Shown here: positions 44,700 through 54,892 of the stretch, in pieces
How the letters are laid out: the number at the start of each line of letters is the position of its first letter
Position numbering within the stretch: the first letter of the stretch is position 1
Assembly (NCBI RefSeq): GCF_945859685.1
Contig: NC_079148.1
Span: forward strand, 31,631,946 to 31,695,945
Direction of reading: 5' to 3'
Source: Eupeodes corollae
Taxonomy: Eukaryota > Arthropoda > Insecta > Diptera > Syrphidae
DNA length: 64,000 bases
The notes under the pieces: model-generated
Told to the model about the DNA's origin: nothing
Seen by the model: only the letters and a program-made list of their open reading frames with translations
Database searches by the model: none
Position numbers and translations under genes: made by a program

Positions 44700-45828
44700 A
44701 AATGAGAAAAAGACCCTGCGAAGAAAGAAAAAAAGCATCGGCAGTTTCTCAGCTCAAAGATCTAGAGCAGTCTCGGGCCAAGAACAACACCCGACGTTTC
44801 TTTAAAAGGTCGAAGCAATTAGCTTCTGGTTTCAGAACCGGGACACAAGCTCTTTGAAACAGTGAAGGAAACCTAGTCACCGAAGCACAGGGAATTGTAG
44901 ATGTTTTCAAGCAGCACTTCCAACAGCTGCTGAATGCGCAAAATGTCGAGCAAGATAATGACGAAAGAAAAGCAAGACCAGTCAATGAAGACCCATCCAA
45001 AAACTAAAAAATAACAAGCCCGCCTGGTCGGATGGCATACCCGCGGAACTCTTTAAACATGGAGGAAGTGTTTTGATAAACCGCATGCACCAGGTCATCA
45101 CCAAAGTGTGGGAGGAAGAATGCATACCCTCTGACAGGTCGATAAGCTCCATATGCCCTATCTACAAAAAAGGCGACCCGATGTTATGCAAAAACTAACG
45201 TGGCATATCCCTGCTTAATGTTGCATACACGTACCAGTGTGGCTTTAGACCAGGCAGAACAACGATAGACCAAAGAATTTTAAGTCGAAACCCACCATCT
45301 TTTCATCGGCTTTAAAGCTGCTTATGATAGCATCCACCACCAAGAGCTTATGATGGCGATGTCTGAATTCGGGATCCCCAACAAACTGATCCAGCTGTGC
45401 CGCATGAAGCTAAACAATACGCAGTGCAGTGTTCAAATGGGTAACAGCTAATCCGAGTTATTCAAAACTTGCGCAGGGCTTAGAGAAGGAGATGCGTTGT
45501 CATGTGACTTCTTCAACATAGTCCTAGAGCTGATAGGGCGTTAGGCAGGTGTGAGCACGGAGGGTGCTAGGACAAAATGTCACTGTTGGTAGCAGCAATT
45601 TCGAGGTAGTTAAGGAGTTCACCTACCTTGGGACAAAAATCAATCCCACGAACGACACCGTAGTGGACATCCGAAGAAGAATTACCCTAGCGAACCATTG
45701 CTGCTTCGGTTTGGCCAAACAACTGGGTTTAAGACTCCTCACTCGAAAGACTAAGTGTCTGCTTTACAAAACTTTGATTTTACCAGCCCTACTCTACGGC
45801 GGCGCGGCGGCGCCGAGTGCTGGACGAT
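44700..45828 (+). pseudogene. LINE A, linker to palm region, decayed
   Basis: Blocks in order: AKNNTRRFFKRSKQLASGFR and EAQGIVDVFKQHFQQLLNAQ (linker after the endonuclease), DGIPAELFKHGG, PSDRSISSICPIYKKGD, RGISLLNVAYT, QCGFRPGRTTIDQ, FGIPNKLIQLCRMKLNN, LREGDALSCDFFNIVLE (motif B region). The last frame 45564-45830 has NFEVVKEFTYLGTKINPTND and RRITLANHCCFGLAKQLG, ending ILPALLYGGA. The YADD box is deleted between 45540 and 45575. Frames shift repeatedly. It is cut at 45828 where AT-repeat copy 6 starts. Confidence 0.85.
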
Positions 45829-45831
45829 AAG

Positions 45832-46893
45832 TAAAAAAGAGGTTGGGATGCGACCCACACTGATAACTTCCTATCCCGTCTATCGATTTGTCTTGCTTAA
45901 AAGTTTGTCTATATGTACTCGTATCAATTTTTAGCAAATTTGCGTACTATTTTTTGTAGATTTTATTTTTTATGAAAAAACGTGCTCTTGGATTTTTATA
46001 TAAAAATTACTGAATATCGAAAACAATATTTTCTGTGTAATAAAATAAGTTTGAAGCAAATATTTTCAATTTTTGAAAAGCTATTTGAGTCGAAAGTAAA
46101 TTTTTACCAAGTTTAAGTATTGTTTTTTTTTTAAGAGTTTTAATTTTTGTAAAAAAAACTGTCAATTCGATTGTTCTCAAAATGTTACTGAATATTAAAA
46201 ACAATATTTCTTATAAAATTAAATAAGATTGAAATTTCAAGTTTTTGAAAAGATATTTGAATCGATATTCAATTTTTACCACCTTTAAGTAATGTGTTTT
46301 TTAGATTTTTATTTTTTATAAAAAAAACTTTCAATTCGATTTTTCTCAAAATCAGATTTCAAAAACATTATTTTTCGTTGCACAAAATTGTTTTGGAGAT
46401 GAAATCATATTTTAGTCTCAAAATTTTGAAGGTGAGAAATTTTTTTTTAAGTTTTTTCGATTTATAAAAAAAACCGTTAAATGGAATTTTTACAAAAAAT
46501 ATATTTGTTTGGTATCACATTACAGTTTATAATATAAAATTTAATTCAAGTATCTAGCGTTTTTGGTTCGTAAGATATTTAGGGTTAACCAAAATGTTCA
46601 CCTTTTTTCAAACTGCTAAAAAAAACCACAAACGCAATTGTCTTGAGAGCCCTTTCTGCAACTTTCTGCCTTATTATCTTCATAACAAAATTTATTTAAA
46701 ATCGATATCTCTTCTGGTTCTTGAGCTATGGAGGACGAAAAAAACGTTGCGAACGTGCGAACGTACGGACGTACCAACGTACGTACACACGCACGCACAG
46801 ACATCTTTCTAAAAATCTTTTATTTCGACTCTAGGGACCTTGAAACGTCGAGAAATGTCAAATTGAAATAACTTCCTATGGGAATTTTAAAAT
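45832..46893 (+). repeat. AT-repeat copy 6 (best-preserved copy)
   Basis: Use this as the type copy. End A: AGAGGTTGGGATGCGACCC, ACTGATAACTTCC, ATTTGTCTTGCTTAAAAG (45836-45910). Module starts carrying ATTTGAGTCG/ATTTGAATCG lie near 46081 and 46254, 173 bases apart, each followed by ATTTTTACCA, a T/A-rich stretch with AATTCGATT, and CTCAAAA. Then come TAGCGTTTTTGGTTCG, CGATATCTCTTCTGGTTC, a CpG-rich block of CGTACG-like units (46755-46800), GGGACCTTGAAACGTCGAG and AACTTCCTATGGGAA (46868-46885). It has no open frame of interest. Confidence 0.8.
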
Positions 46894-47685
46894 GATTATG
46901 AAGTCACATCAACCATGAACTTGAAACTGAGATTTTTCTTACTACTAATAGAAAAGCGATTATTGGGCCAGTTAATTGTAAAAATAAGTAAAATTAACAT
47001 AAAAACATGTTCAAATGGTAGACATGTGCATTCAAGAGGACACAAGCGTACACAGGTTTTTCTCAAAACTATGTCTATCAACTCCTACTCTCACCTACCC
47101 GTGGTGAACATCGGGTGCCTAGAACCTCAACTGGAGATTGGGTTCCAACCCCAGTGGAAAGTTGTTGGGGGCAGCAAACGAGAGAGGTGGGAGAGGTGTT
47201 TCCACTAAGGCACCTATCCTTATCCAGATGGCAGCGGAGGAATTCCCGAGATGAAATTAACGGTGGCGTCTACAGTTCTAGTAAGGTTGAACTACTTAGG
47301 TAACACCTTATAGGGCTTCTTGGACTTATTTAGAGCCCAGGCCTAAAAGGATCGATTTTATCCTGCTCTCCATCTTTGGAGTTATACTTAGGATCTGGTC
47401 CTCCAGGTTGGGGGTTGCACCATTGGGGTGAGTTCCTGGCCACATAAAAGCCTCATAGTTGCGAAGCACCAACAAGCCTCGGATTAGGACGGATTTACTG
47501 TTGACAACCTACGCAAACAAGAACAACGAACTTGGGATATGCACGTGGAATGTTAGGTCCCTTAACAGACCACGTGTGGCCGAAGAATTAGCGGAGGCCC
47601 TAGACTACTATTAAGCAGACATCACCGCCATCCAGGAAATACGATCTACTTAACATCGCCTATAAAATCTTCTCTACCGTAATAT

Positions 47686-48510
47686 TTGTGTGGTTTTAGA
47701 CAAGGAAAGTCCACAGTTAGTCAAATATTCACATTACGGCAGATCCTGGAAAAACCCAAGAACACCAAATCGACACCCACCATCTTTTCATCGATTTCAA
47801 GGCCGCATATGACAGCATCTACATGGGACGAGCTATATGGGGCCATGTCTAGTTTTGGCATCCCTGCCAAACACATGCGTTTGTTCAGGATAACCATGGA
47901 GGATTCACGCTGCTCCATAAAGGTTGGAAACAACTTAACAGAACCTTTCGATGTCAAAAAAGGTTTTAGACAAGGTGATGCGCTTTCATGTGCTTTTTTT
48001 AAAATCGTGCTTGAAAGAATAGTGCAGAGCTCACACGTCAACACTAGAGGCACTATCTTTCAAAAGTCTGTCCAATTACTGGCATATGTTGATGACATTG
48101 ACATAATCGGAAGAACTCAGCGTGATGTCAATGGGGCTTTTGTGAGTATTGAGGCAGAGGCGGCAAAAATGGGTTTAACGGGTAATGAGGGCAAAACAAA
48201 GTACACTCTGTCGACAAGAAAGGACATACAACGTAACTTTGAGGTAGTTAAGGACTTCGTCAACCTAGGCTCCGCTGTAAACGCAGAAAATAACACCAGT
48301 GCTGAGATCAAACGCAGAATAACTCTTGCTAACCGGTGTTTCTTTGGACTAAGAAATCAATTGAATGGTAAAGTCCTCTCTCGAGGGACCAAAGTGTTGC
48401 TATATAAGACCCTCACCCAACTTGGAGCGCGAAACTGGAGACATCTAGCTAGGGACCGAGCTAGATGGAGAAGTTTGTTGGGTGTGGCCCTAGTTCACAC
48501 AGGACTGTAG
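47686..48510 (+). pseudogene. LINE A reverse transcriptase, internally deleted
   Basis: Open frame of 274 codons but not a natural protein: there is no proper start, the endonuclease is truncated with an in-frame stop (DYY followed by TAA near 47611), and the C-terminal domain is partly deleted. Visible motifs: FRQGKSTVSQIFTLRQILEK, PFDVKKGFRQGDALSCAFF (motif B), LLAYVDDIDIIGRTQRDVNG (motif C with YVDD), EGKTKYTLS, NFEVVKDFVNLGSAVNAEN, RRITLANRCFFGLRNQLNG, and RDRARWRSLLGVALVHTGL at the end. Motif A (DFKAAYDS) is degraded. The family resembles the large arthropod RTE-like LINE group. Confidence 0.85.
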
Positions 48511-48517
48511 CGCCACC
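48485..48517 (+). other. LINE A 3' tail shared with the SINE
   Basis: This 33-base segment spans the last codons, the stop (48508-48510) and the first UTR bases of LINE A. Aligned without gaps to the tail of the SINE at 37344-37664 it agrees at 28 of 33 positions, including GGCCCT, GTTCACA, GGACTGT and GCGCCACC. Such shared ends are how LINE enzymes recognise partner SINEs. Confidence 0.85.
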
Positions 48518-48518
48518 T

Positions 48519-48545
48519 TAAGTAAGTAAGTAAGTAAGTAAGTAA
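48519..48545 (+). repeat. (TAAG)n tail of LINE A
   Basis: About 6.75 units of TAAG directly after the LINE A 3' UTR. Short tandem tails instead of poly(A) are typical of RTE- and CR1-like LINEs. Confidence 0.92.
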
Positions 48546-50323
48546 CATTAAAACTGATCTGATTGGTTTGGCACAACTTTCACAAAGACGTTCACACTTT
48601 GTGGTTAGGTATACTGGCTATTTACAATACCAATGTTATCAATGTTTCCCGTTTTAAAGTTCTAATTCAACCCCCATCTACCTTAATTAAAAAGTTTAAT
48701 TCCAACTACGTACTATAGGGAATTATTTCTTCTCTAAACGATAAGTTTATGAAAACAATTTTTAGCTATCATGTAAAATATTTGTGCATATTTTAATGTT
48801 AATGCACTTAAATTTTTACATAAGACTTAAAACTATTCATAATTTATTTCAAAATATTCATTACAGAAAATTAAGCTTCGGTTAAAACAATTGACCGCTT
48901 ATTACCATAGGTATATGAAGTATATGGTGATTTGCATGTTTTATGCAAATGAAGCAAAGGACAATGTTAGGACTTAACAGAACCTATGCACATAACAATA
49001 GTACCATATTTGGCAAAGAGAGAGAGTAGTACATGTTAAAAGGCTTTAAAGTCCAAGATTCTCATCATCATCATCATCATCAAATTGCGGTTTGTTTTCA
49101 CTTGAATATAGAACACTGCTCCACACGTCCGAGATAAAGAAGACAATGGACGACATGACATCTTAAAGCTAAGGACCAAAAATGTAGGTAAGCAAGAAAT
49201 AAATTCAAAATTTTACATACAGTCATGTCAGTGGAATTATATCCATAACTATAACCACAAATTTAAGCAATTATAATTCGTACAATGTCCTTCGATCAGT
49301 TGTACAGAGTTACGGACAGGACATACCTTCCTTATTTCTATACTTTTATAGGTTTAGGTAGACGTGTGCGGTCACCTAAAACCCAATCTTCCTTATGGAC
49401 ACACACAAAACTCCTCCAAGTTACTCCTTTTCGATTTGACAAAATTTGCATGATTTCATATTCGCTTAATTTACTGTTCAATCGATTCTTTTAAAATATT
49501 CTTACGAAATTCTGTGAAGTGGGGTAGGGTAGGATGATTTGAAGTTCGTGTGGTTGCTAATGGCTTAGTATTCCAGCCAGAGATAACGAAATCAAAAATC
49601 GTGTCCAGAAGATACCTTTTATTTGCGGCACCAAAACGAAAAAGGACTGCATCCAATCATGCTAATCGGATTGAAGGGATTTACCAATGTGGACCCGGAA
49701 CGGAACTGTAAAAAATACGAGCATTGCCATTTACCAACCCACCAATATACATACATAGGTATAGTACTGCAGATAGATGCATACGTAAGGTATAAGGAAA
49801 GGTAGATTGGTAGCTGTTAAGTTATAGAATATAGGGAGGTACGTAGGTTGAGGTTGGTTTACTTTCAACTTGTTTCCATGCGATGCCATCGAATGCACGG
49901 CTGGCAGGATATGATGGGTTATATAGGTGGTGGTTGACGTTGTTCAGGTGCAGCTCCTTCATTTGTTAACGGTGTGAACTGTTCAAACATTGTCGTAACT
50001 CGTTCAATCGAAGTTCATTTAATGTAGGGCAAATTGTGCACGAAGCACACCATATACTACCTACATATATACACACGTTCATGATGATACTTTCGATCGT
50101 CTTCTAACAGTGGGTTTTTAAGTGTTTCCACTTTAACACATATCTACATTAAGTCAAACTTACTTTTTTAACTAGCTTCTAATTGAGACTTTATCGTTTA
50201 TGTTTTAAGGAACAAATTTAGCCAGGAGCTATTTCTGTTTTTCTAAAAATTCTACCAGACGTACTTTTCAACAAATCGATATTTTAATGAAGCTGGCCGA
50301 GAGAAGATAAATCTGTCTATCTA
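48546..50323. other. Unique non-coding region
   Basis: No gene recognised. It includes a CAT/ATC array at 49063-49082 and a short AG run near 49018. The short frames show no motif. Confidence 0.5.
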
Positions 50324-51623
50324 ACATTCATTTTTAAGGAAAACTTTAAAAAAAAAAAAAAACGCATAAAATTTGCAAAATCTCATCAATTCTTTATTTG
50401 AAACGTTAGATTGGTCCATGACATTTACTTTTTGAAGATAATTTCATTTAAATGTTGACCGCGGCTGCGTCTTAGGTGGTCCATTCGGAAAGTCCAATTT
50501 TGGGTAACTTTTTCGAGCATTTCGGCCGGAATAGCCCGAATTTCTTCGGAAATGTTGTCTTCCAAAGCTGGAATAGTTGCTGGCTTATTTGTGTAGACTT
50601 TAGACTTGACGTAGCCCCACAAAAAATAGTCTAAAGGCGTCAAATCGCATGATCTTGGTGGCCAACTTACCGGTCCATTCCTTGAGATGAATTGTTCTCC
50701 GAAGTTTTCCCTCAAAATGGCCATAGAATCGCGAGCTGTGTAGCATGTAGCGCCATCTTGTTGAAACCACATGTCAACCAAGTTCAGTTCTTCCATTTTT
50801 GGCAACAAAAAGTTTGTTAGCATTGAACGATAGCGATCGCCATTCACCGTAACGTTGCGTCCAACAGCATCTTTGAAAAAATACGCTCCAATGATTCCAC
50901 CAGCGTACAAACCACACCAAACAGTGCATTTTTCGGAATGCATGGGCAGTTCTTGAACGGCTTCTGGTTGCTCTTCACTCCAAATGCGGCAATTTTGCTT
51001 ATTTACGTAGCCATTCAACCAGAAATGAGCCTCATCTCTGAACAAAATTTGTCGATAAAAAAGCGGATTTTCTGCCAACTTTTCTAGGGCCCATTCACTG
51101 AAAATTCGACGTTTTGGCAGATCGTTCGGCTTCAGTTCTTGCACGAGCTGTATTTTATACGGTTTTACACCAAGATCTTTGCGTAAAATCTTCCATGTGG
51201 TCGAATAAAACAAACCCAATTGCTGCGAACGGCGACGAATCGACATTTCACGGTCTTCAGCAACACTCTCAGAAACAGACGCAATATTCTCTTCTGTACG
51301 CACTGTACGCATTCGTGTGGTTGGTTTAATGTCCAATAAAGTAAACTGAGTGCGAAACTTGGTCACAATCGCATTAATTGTTTGCTCACTTGGTCGATTA
51401 TGTAGACCATAAATCGGACGTAAAGCGCGAAACACATTTCGAACCGAACACTGATTTTGGTAATAAAATTCAATGATTTGCAAGCGTTGCTCGTTAGTAA
51501 GTCTATTCATGATGAAATGTCAAAGCATACTGAGCATCTTTCTCTTTGACACCATGTCTGAAATCCCGCGTGATCTGTCAAATACTAATGCATGAAAATC
51601 CTAACCTCAAAAAAATCACCCTT
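50324..51623 (-). mobile_element. DD41D (rosa-like) transposon, copy 2 with intact ORF
   Basis: The right terminus (5' on the minus strand) is AAGGGTGATTTTTTTGAG next to TA at 51624-51625, identical to copy 1. The left terminus is uncertain: inside, AACTTTAAAA matches copy 1, but the outer ~25 bases do not match the expected terminal repeat, so this end may be truncated or mutated. The transposase frame and the ~110 bases upstream of its start are nearly identical to copy 1, showing recent common origin. Confidence 0.85.
50425..51510 (-). CDS. DD41D (rosa-like) mariner-superfamily transposase, intact
   Basis: Uninterrupted 361-residue transposase, the expected length for Tc1/mariner enzymes (about 340-360). 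The N-terminal ~125 residues form the DNA-binding region, with a first helix-turn-helix in LTNEQRLQIIEFYYQNQ and a second around RRSQQLGLFYSTTWKILRKD (residues 92-111). The catalytic triad is visible: D159 in RDEAHFWLNG, D252 in WFQQDGATCYTA, D294 in CDLTPLDYFLWG. The 41 residues between D252 and D294 define the DD41D group, described as 'rosa' from the fruit fly Ceratitis rosa. The C-terminal part ends RRSRGQHLNEIIFKK. The start was chosen at the first methionine, which matches the start of the copy at 21480. No stop or frameshift, so it could be functional if transcribed. Confidence 0.95.
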   Translation of the reverse strand: MNRLTNEQRLQIIEFYYQNQCSVRNVFRALRPIYGLHNRPSEQTINAIVTKFRTQFTLLDIKPTTRMRTVRTEENIASVSESVAEDREMSIRRRSQQLGLFYSTTWKILRKDLGVKPYKIQLVQELKPNDLPKRRIFSEWALEKLAENPLFYRQILFRDEAHFWLNGYVNKQNCRIWSEEQPEAVQELPMHSEKCTVWCGLYAGGIIGAYFFKDAVGRNVTVNGDRYRSMLTNFLLPKMEELNLVDMWFQQDGATCYTARDSMAILRENFGEQFISRNGPVSWPPRSCDLTPLDYFLWGYVKSKVYTNKPATIPALEDNISEEIRAIPAEMLEKVTQNWTFRMDHLRRSRGQHLNEIIFKK

Positions 51624-51625
51624 TA

Positions 51626-53336
51626 CTATGGTGAAGTACCTCCTGTCTGAACAACAGTTGAAGCAGTTGCTAATTTTATTTCTGTTTAGGTTCGAATTTT
51701 TTGTCAGAAACTTTCTTGTCAATATTATTTAATACTTAAATCCGAAAAAGTACGTCGCCATTCTGATAATAAAAAGAAATCCAAAGTGGCAACACTTAAT
51801 TTTAAGTTGGATTGTAACGTAATAACCCAGAAACCATCAACCCATTCTGGACGTTAGCGCTGCTATATAATGTACACTGTACATATTCAACTCCAAGGAT
51901 ATGGGGTTTTTGTCTTCTCATCCGTTGATGCTCGCACACTGATGGCATATTGCTGTGCATATTTTGGAGACCTCCTGTATATAGTATACATATGTACTAC
52001 AGCTATAGGCTAGTCATCATCAAGGTCTGCGGTCTGAACTATCTGAAGTAACGATAAAGGATCTGAATTCAAACTTGGATCCTGGAACTCAACAACATTC
52101 AATTGACTGATTTTATTGGTTTATGTTAATTTTCCTCATCCAAAAAGGGTGGCAGAATATAGTCAGTGTCTATAGTTTTGATGTGGCAATGCCAGAAAAT
52201 GGTTCGAGTTCGATAGGTGCTGAGAATTGTTGTACTTGTGCAAATAATACGCGAACGTTTATGTGCGCTACATAGATACATATACCGCATAATACAGTGT
52301 TGCTTGTGTTTGCTATGTTGAAGAAGAAGAAGAAAGGAGAATTACTTCAAAATGTCCATTCATCAGAAATGGAAATGGGACAACAACCATCATAGAATTG
52401 TCATCGTCTTCGTAGAATTAGGGAGATGGAAAATTTCCCAAGGTCTTGGACTTGGTTATTCGTTCTAGATTGGTTCTAATAAAAAAAATAGAGAACCGAT
52501 GTTAGTTGAATATCGTTTGCAATTAACTTTAACCACAGTTTATTGCAATACATTTATGTTGCTCTCGATTGGGCCCACAATAAAAATGGTCTTTCAATAG
52601 GTGTCGTTTAGGTTTGATTATTGCCACATCCTTAAAATTGAGTGTCATTTATTTAGTTCGTTTTAAGAAACCACAATAAACAGGTAAAGGGTTCTTTCTT
52701 TTTAAATCATATATTATTTTCGTATTGACAGGTTCATAAGTAGAGCACAAAAAACTGAGCCTCAATTCAGGGGTAGAATCGGCTCAGGTGATTGTTGATA
52801 AATGACAATCAAAATCACAAAAAAATGTGATAGTCGTTTTCAAACAAATTTGTTTATTCCGATTAGAGCTACCAGACGCTTACACAAACGACTTCAAAAT
52901 CTTCTTAGTTCACTTTGTTTTTTTTAAAACCCACATCCCTGTGACCAACAAAGCTTACGACATTCAAAAAAAAGCAAGAAAAGTAAGAATTTTATTCAAA
53001 ATCAGCCAATTTGAAACTTCTATTTGGATATTTTATAAGAATCAATTTAAAATTTCAACAAGGCAACAACGAATTTTGACAATTTGAATCTGAAATTGTT
53101 CAACCGAATTGAATTGAGTTGAATCATCTTACACAGACGGAATGAAAATGATAGTCAATTTGACTACCAAAAAATTGATAGTCAACAATCACCTTAACCG
53201 ATTCCACCCCAGGTGTATTGAATCACCTTCGATTTCAACAGAACAACATTGGCACAACCATCTTATATCATTTGCATACAAGGTTTGCTTACAACCATTC
53301 GCTTCTTTATCGCTTTGCAGTTTGGGCTTAAGAATG
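51626..53336. other. Unique non-coding region
   Basis: No gene or element recognised. It contains AT-rich sequence and a GAA run near 52322-52335. The frames at 52827-53087 and 53142-53366 have no motif and the second runs into the AT-repeat. Confidence 0.5.
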
Positions 53337-54892
53337 TTTTTAACTTCCCATAGAAAGTTTTTGTAATGGGTCCGATTTGTTAAATTGAAAATTTTGACAT
53401 TTCTCGACGTTTCAATGTCCCTAGACGAAATAAAAGGTTTTTAGAAAGATGTATTTGCATGCGTTTGTACGTACGTTCGTACGTTCACGACGTTTTTTTC
53501 GTTGTCCATAGCTCAAGTACCAGAAGAGATATCGGCTTCAAATATATTTTTGTGATAAAAAGGCAAAAACATGCAGAAAGGGCTCTCAAGAAAATTTCGT
53601 TTGCGGTTTTTGTATCATAACATTTAAAAACAAGGTGAACATTTTGATTCAACCTAAATACTCACGAACCAATGACGCTACAGACTTGATTTAAATTTAA
53701 TATTGTAAATCTTAACGTGATACCATACAAGTATATTTTTTGAAAAACATTCAACTAACGGTTTTTTTTATAAATCAAAAAAACTTAAAAAAAAAATTGT
53801 CACCTCGAAAATCTTAAAAATGCAAAACGATTTTATCTCCAAAGCAACATTGTGAAACAAAAAATAACGTTTTTACCATCTGGTAAAGTTTTGAGAAAAA
53901 TCGAATTCACATTTTTTTTACAATAAATAAAAACTCAAAAGAAAATTAAACAAAAGGTGGTAAAAATTGATTTTCGACGCTAATATCTTTTCAAAAATTA
54001 AAGATTATATCTTTGAACTAATTTTGACATATAAGAAATATTTTTTTCAAAAATAAAAACTTAAACAAAAAAATTAATAAAAGTTGGTTAAAATTGATTT
54101 TCTACTCAAATATATTTTCAAATCTTTGAGATATTTTCTTTAAAACACTTTTATATTTTAAAAAGTATTGTTGTCAACATTCAGACATTTTGAGAAAAAT
54201 TTAATCGACTGTTTTTTTACAAAAAACTAAAAACCTAAACAAAATTAAACATAAGTTGGTAAAAATTAATTTTCGACTCAAATATCTTTTCAAAAATTTG
54301 GGATTGTGGTTCCAACTAATTTTCACTTATAAGAAATACTGTTTTAAATATTCAGTAAAATTTTGAGAAAAATCAAATTGACAGTTTTTTCTACAAAAAA
54401 TAAAAACTTAAAAAAAAAAACGGTACTAAAACTTGGTAAAAATTTCCTTACGATTCAAAAAGCTCTTTTGATTTTACAAAAAATATTGTTTTGCTTTCGA
54501 TATTTATATTTTTTTTTTTTTTATAAAAATCCAAGAGTCCGTTTTTTCATACAAAAATAAAATCTATAAAAAATAGTACGCAAATTTACTAAAAATTGAT
54601 CTTCGGTTCTTAATATCTCTCAAATTAATTTCATTCATTAATTTTTTTAAAATGTAAGAAATGCTACTAAAATTGGTAAAAAAAAATTTTCGACTAAATA
54701 TTTTTTCAACAAAACTAGATTTTGAAACTAAAATATTTTTTGTATGAAAAATATAGTTGGTAATTTTAAATTTTTTAAGAATAATTCAACTAACAATTTT
54801 TTAAACCGAACACGAAAAACTACAAACTTTTAAGCAAGACAAATAGGCAGACGGGATGGGAAGTTATCAGTGTGTTTCGCATCCCAGCCTCT
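53337..54892 (-). repeat. AT-repeat copy 7 (longest continuous copy)
   Basis: Minus orientation. End B at the left: TTAACTTCCCATAGAAAG, then ACATTTCTCGACGTTTCAA. Next come a CGTACGTTCGTACGTTC block at about 53465-53485 and CCATAGCTCAAGTACCAG. At least four internal modules carry ATTTTCGACTCAAATATC-like boxes near 53970, 54095, 54270 and 54450. End A at the right: AAGCAAGACAAATAGGCAG, GGAAGTTATCAGTG and CGCATCCCAGCCTC (54834-54892). LINE E's A/T-rich end follows directly. Confidence 0.78.

Larger units (their letters stand above)
47065..48545 (+). mobile_element. LINE A copy with both ends, internally deleted
   Basis: Contains the LINE's 5' UTR (about 47065-47520), the beginning of the endonuclease (LGICTWNVRSLNRPRVAEEL near 47530 and ADITAIQE near 47615), then jumps to the reverse transcriptase at about 47650. 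A second deletion near 48412 joins LLYKTL to the C-terminal ARNWRHLARDRARWRSLLGV, removing the region still present at 19838-20090. It ends at a short 3' UTR and a TAAG array. At about 1.5 kb it is well below a full LINE, so it is a mini-LINE. No target duplication was identified. Confidence 0.85.

Noticed and set aside
47721..48053. 110-residue minus-strand open frame
   Set aside because: Antisense shadow of the LINE A reverse transcriptase frame at 47686-48510.
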